Below, in pieces: positions 59,701-64,000 of a stretch of 64,000 nucleotides of DNA (its first letter is position 1; every line of letters starts with the position of its first letter). A model generated the notes under the pieces. The model was not told the DNA's origin, ran no database searches, and saw only the letters and a list, made by a program, of their open reading frames with translations. Origin of the DNA: Acephala macrosclerotiorum (Eukaryota; Ascomycota; Leotiomycetes; Helotiales; Mollisiaceae). The stretch is from the NCBI GenBank assembly GCA_014904845.1, contig MU119257.1, positions 88,733-152,732 of the forward strand, in the 5' to 3' direction. Both the position numbers and the translations under genes were made by a program.

Positions 59701-61071
59701 ATGCTACGCCAACGTCCCCCCAAGACACAAAATCTGAGTTCCCGGAACACAGCCTCCACTTCCAGTAACCTTCCTGATCCAAAGGGTCCTAAATCAGCAG
59801 CCACGACTGCTATGGAAGCTGATGCCAATGATCCGCGCCAGCCCCTGCTCAGCTCCACGACTGCGCCTACTAAGGAAGTGGAAGTGGAGCAACGGTCTTT
59901 ATCTGGACGGCAAGCAGATGCTCTTTCCACTCATGCTGCTTCCATCTCAGATGAACAAGAGGACGGAGAAGACAAGATGGAGAATTTGAGCCGAAAGTCG
60001 CAGTGGATTGTGCTTGCTATTGCGAGTGGTGGATGTGCGGCTTTTAATGGAGTGTTTGCTAAGTTGTATGTCACGTTTTCATTTCATCTCTCCGGAATTT
60101 TCGGGTTCTTGGTGTCTCCTTTTTGGAGAGGTGAGGATATACTTTTGTGATGGAAAGGATTATCGACCGGATTATCATTTGTTCCTTTTCTTTTGGCTAT
60201 GTTCCAGCCCATGCATGCAGCGATAGAGCTGCACTGGCACCACCAGCACGGGAATGGCGCTGTGGTGACATGCTCGCGAGGTTCGTGTGGCTGATTCACA
60301 TTTAGGACGACGACGGAACTTACTACTAAGTTCGCGACTTGGGTCGCCAATCTGGTAGGGCTAGGAAATGTGGAAGGAGGGGTAGATGTAGTTGTTCGTG
60401 CTGTATGTCTCCATTCTTTTGTTTTGCTTCATCCCGTCTCGAGGCTCGAAGTTACACAACTGCTCGTCTCCAAGAGATATCGATGCAAGTTGCATCAAGT
60501 CCTTACTTCGCTTCTGCATCCTTGTTCCTCCTGATTCATCTCTTCATCATAGACTCTCTTGCGCTCGTCCAATGTTTCCCTGTTATCAATTCTTCTATAT
60601 ACCCTAACAATCCCAAAGATCTTCTTCGGCCTAAATCTAATCTTCAACGGTATCATGTGGGCTCTCTTCACCAAAGCCCTCGCCCGCGGAACTTCAACAA
60701 CACAAGTCAGCATCCTCAACACCTCCTCAAACTTCATGCTCACCGCTGTCCTGGGCTGGCTCATTTTCTCAGAATCCCTCCCACCTCTCTGGTTCCTCGG
60801 TGCCGCTTTACTCGTTGCTGGAAATGTGATCATCGGCCGCAGAGAAGAGGGAGAAGAGAAGGGCGATGCACATGAGAGGGCTGAGAATGGCGAGGGGCCG
60901 AGAACAGAGGAGGAAGGTGAGGGATTGTTAGTTGCCGAGGAGTTAGAGCTTAACGAGGACTTGGAGGAACAGAAGAGGAAGGAGGAGCAAGATGTTTTAG
61001 ATTTGGGGCTGGATAATGAGCATCAGCAGCGTCGTAGAAGGGATACGGGAAGTCAGGATCTATTGTCTTGA
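59701..61071 (+). CDS. DMT-superfamily (TMEM42/EamA-like) membrane protein
   Basis: Three exons, 59701-60065, 60306-60402 and 60619-61071, give 304 residues; introns are 240 and 216 nt, long for this window. About 95 N-terminal residues are polar and low-complexity. A hydrophobic segment follows (WIVLAIASGGCAAFNGVFAK), then TELTTKFATWV, FFGLNLIFNGIMWALFTKAL and TSTTQVSILNTSSNFMLTAV, the EamA-like pattern, with LGWLIFSESLPPLWFLGAAL as the last hairpin. The C-terminal 80 residues are highly charged. It resembles TMEM42-type half-length drug/metabolite transporters. Substrate unknown. Confidence 0.82.
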
Positions 61072-61969
61072 GGGTCTGTAAAATTCTGTAAGAGGATGGT
61101 ATCTGTCTATTCGTGTGATACCCTATGATAGAGTCTGGATAACCTGGGATAGACATTACGAAGAACGATTAACCTTGCTTAAACTCTACGAAACAAGGCA
61201 AATTCATCTTCTCGTCAAAATGCATCGAAATACTTGAGAAAGAGTGAATGCTAGCATCCCATGAGGCTTCACTCGCTTCCCTATGCTTACCTCCCACCAG
61301 CCATCATCCGATCTCGCTCTCAACACTACAAAAACGCCCCAGAACTTCAAATATAACAAGCCGCAGAAGTAAAAATTCCATCTCAACATATCAACCTCAA
61401 TTGATCGTAGGGAACGGAATACTAACCTACCAGTGCCAATTTTTGAACTCGAGGATTGGTGGATTTAATTGGGGGAGCAGCACAAAAAATAGCAAAACAA
61501 ACTCCGATACCCACGGTTGGGTATCGGAGAAGAAGCCGCCGGGCAGAGCCCGTGAATTACTTCATTCTTTATTGTTGCTGGTTGGGAGGGTCGGGATTGG
61601 CGGACCAAGGGATTTGAACCCAGGTTGCAGGCACCGCTGGGATATACTGTTTTATTGTTAGTTGTGGTTTGACTTGTTTTGAGGAAGGGACTTACGCGTT
61701 GATTGGGTGCCTTTACTGAGAGTCGGAGTGCTTATTTAAATCTATATGGGGTTGGGAAGCGAGGGGGGAAGTGGGGATAGGAGATGTAGTTATTCCGGAG
61801 GGACGGCGAGAGAGTCCCATCTTCGGACCCGACGACTCGAAGGTGAAGGCTTGAGCCCATGTCGAGTAATCATGAGGGACTTTGGAGAGCTCACCTCTTC
61901 ATTGCCAGACTCCAGTGCACGAGATCGCAGAAGTGAGAAGACGTAAGGAGGGATATTATCTTGTGCATC
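61072..61969. other. Intergenic region with two hairpins
   Basis: Apart from the stem-loops at 61502-61552, no gene is seen. A B-box-like sequence on the minus strand near 61606-61621 lacks the rest of a tRNA. Confidence 0.45.
61502..61552. repeat. Pair of perfect stem-loops
   Basis: A 12-bp perfect inverted repeat (CTCCGATACCCA with its complement, four-base loop CGGT) spans 61502-61529. A second 5-bp GC stem with loop AGA follows at 61540-61552. Role unknown; it lies in the gap between two converging genes. Confidence 0.7.
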
Positions 61970-64000
61970 CTACTTAGAATCAAATTCGCTTTTCAGCTTC
62001 CCCATCAACAGTGCTTCGATCTTCGTTCCTTTACCCAATATCTCCTTGCCAGCAGGCAAACAGAGCAACGCATTAGCACTCTTCAGGCTGCCTACTCTGG
62101 AACTCCTCTGTCCTCCTGTGCTACTGGCGTGGATGAGCCCATCTCTTCCCAACGTGACTATGGCACGATGGTACTCTGCTCTCTGTGGATCAAGTCGGAA
62201 TTCATGATCCAGCGTAACCTGTATCTTCGGCAAACCTGCCGGAGAAATGCCAGAAGTATAATGCAGAGATGGCAAGACGAAAAGGTTGAATGTGACTACG
62301 CATGAAACTGGATTTCCCGGCAACGAAAAGATGACCTTCTCCACTCTCTCGCCGGCATTGTTCTTCACCGGCACAGTTGCAAACGTAGTCGGCTTGCCGG
62401 GCTTCATCGATACTCGTCCGAAATGTATCGTTCCACCTAGTGATCTCTCAATCGTAGGCTTCAGCAGATCCAACTCACCCATAGAAACACCACCTGATGT
62501 GATGATGACGTCCACCTTCCGCAGCCCATCTCTTAATGTCTCTTCGAGGTGCCCAGACTTGTCTCTCGCAATGCCGAGATCAATGACTTCGAATCCTGCG
62601 CTTCTAGCTGCAGACATGATAGTTGGCCTGTTGGTGTCCCTTACTTCTCCTAGCCGGAGTCCACCTTCTCGGCTATGTTCCACAATCTCGTCTCCTGTGG
62701 AAAGAACACCGATGACTGGCTTCTTATAGACCATTACCTCCGCTCTTCCGACTGAGGCCAAGAGACCCAATTCTCCTCCAATGGCAGAGATCTCTTCTCC
62801 TTTGCCGAGAATGACTGACCATTTTTGTATATCGCTTCCAACCTCCCGAATGTTTTCTCCAGGCTTGACGCCTTCGGCTAATATTTCGACCTCCTTTTCC
62901 TCCTTGCCATCCTCAGTCATTGTCTTCAGAACTGTGTCTTCTACCATGACTACTGATGTAGCACCAGGAGGCAGCGGAGCCCCTGTAGTGATTCTGGTAA
63001 TCTGACCAGGCTTCAGCTCGGGTATCTCGCCAGGTGTAGCATGAGATACCGACGCAACATGAAAGATGCCTTTACTTGACCCGCCATCTGTCGGAGCAAT
63101 TACGGCATAGCCGTCCACGATACTTGCTCTGTATGCAGGTACCGCCTCGGTAGCTGTGACGTCCTCTGCTAGAACACATCTCACTAGGCTGCCATCGACT
63201 TTTGCTTTCACGATCTTGGGAGATGGCGTGTGTTCTTTGATGAGATTGATTGCGTCGCTGACCTCAAGCATAGGGTATGGAGATGAGCGATTCCGTCTCG
63301 TTGGTCCAAGGCTTGGGTCATTTGACTTTGGATTCTCAGCAGGAGCAGTATGTCGAACTGGCATAGCATGTCCATGACTATGACCATGACCATGTGAGTG
63401 AGAATGATCATGGCTATGAGAATGTCCTACTCCGGCACTGATACCTGCATCTTTCTCTAGCTTTTTCACACCACCAGTATGAAGTGATCTTGAGTCTCCT
63501 CCAGCTGCTTGAAGACATGCATGAGGTAAGAGTTTCAGCACAGATTGAAGGTTCTCTTTAGCGCCTTTTGGTGAACCGGGAAGGGTCAAGATGAGAGTTT
63601 TATGTCTCACTCCAGCTACAGGTCGTGACATGAGAGCAACTAAAGGCTGTGAGCTAAAATTCTACCAAATATCATAGAAACTTACACGGAGTTACGGCTA
63701 GAGAAGCAGCAAGCATTCCATGCACCAAACCAGGAGCTTGTTTATGAAGCAAAGGAGTGATAGCCTTTTTATGATCAGCACTCACTCAATCTCAAGAAAT
63801 GCTCAAAGTACAAACCTCAGGCGTACTATCATGAACCGCAAACCCCGTTCCTCCCGTCGTAATAATCACATTTGGGCCTGCCTCTCCATCAGCCCAACCT
63901 GTGATCGCCCTCTGAATATCAACCACCACATCCCCCACAATCTTCGTATTCACTACCTCCCATTTTCCGCCTCCTTCTTGCTCAAACACATTTTTTAAGA
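61970..64000 (-). CDS. cnxE: Gephyrin-like molybdenum cofactor biosynthesis protein (Mog-MoeA fusion), 5' end off window
   Basis: Visible exons are 64000-63816, 63764-63686 and 63639-61970; the start lies beyond the right edge. The N-terminal MogA/MoaB domain is recognisable by VIITTGGTGFAVHDSTPE and SRPVAGVRHKTLILTLPGSP; it adenylylates molybdopterin. A linker rich in His (HSHSHDHSHSHGHGHSHGHA) follows. The MoeA domain inserts molybdate: ASIVDGYAVIAP, TGAPLPPGATSVVMVEDT, VLSTGDEIVEH, TSGGVSMGELDLL, FSLPGNPVSCVVTFN, then the C-terminal domain IV. This domain order matches Aspergillus cnxE, required for nitrate reductase and xanthine dehydrogenase. Introns of 51 and 46 nt keep frame. Cytosolic. 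Confidence 0.93.

Noticed and set aside
61600..61650. Possible tRNA on the minus strand (GGTTCAAATCC B-box-like)
   Set aside because: The T-arm does not pair well, and no A box, acceptor partner or anticodon arm could be found.
1..64000. CRISPR arrays, operons or bacterial-type systems
   Set aside because: The window is fungal nuclear DNA; no spaced direct repeats of CRISPR type and no bacterial gene organisation were seen.

Overview
The window is nuclear DNA of a filamentous ascomycete (Pezizomycotina). Genes carry many short introns of about 45-120 nt with GT...AG ends and CTAAC/CTGAC-type branch sites. The gene set is fungal: Rad5/HLTF-like translocase, Sat4/Hal4-type kinase, Svf1, CnxE, AA9 monooxygenase, Zn2Cys6 regulators and a 2EXR protein. 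The 2EXR, DUF7708-type and two-helix families suggest Leotiomycetes, but that placement is inference.

Layout. 1-8540 is an extremely AT-rich, gene-free block, probably a RIP-mutated repeat isochore. 8.9-21.5 kb holds accessory genes (a DUF7708/NLR-like protein, a 2EXR protein) and two decayed Zn2Cys6 regulators of one subfamily on either side of an intact Rad5/HLTF-like gene. 22.3-31.5 kb is dense and mostly intact: Pmp3-like protein, histone H4 variant, Svf1, Nit2-type amidase, Dal5-type transporter and mitochondrial uL11. 33.4-37.7 kb has the kinase and Hsp10. 38.4-41.6 kb has an AA9-linker-CBM18 protein behind a tandem-repeat promoter. 43.2-48 kb is a kelch-type membrane protein pseudogene split by two head-to-head Tc1/mariner copies. 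48-50.4 kb encodes an intact 775-residue two-helix zinc-ribbon protein. 51.4-56.3 kb contains three more decayed genes. 57.5-64 kb returns to core genes: V-ATPase c'' and TFIIA gamma (divergent pair), a DMT-type transporter, and the gephyrin-like CnxE, which runs off the right edge.

The core genes splice into open frames of family-typical length, while six accessory genes carry stops, indels or insertions. This contrast argues for genuine decay rather than uniformly poor sequence. Exon boundaries were inferred by reading splice signals and checking that frames join; none has transcript support here. Most intact genes are independent housekeeping functions (DNA damage tolerance, chromatin, ceramide traffic, metabolite repair, mitochondrial translation and folding, vacuolar acidification, transcription initiation, molybdenum cofactor). 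I see no biosynthetic cluster.
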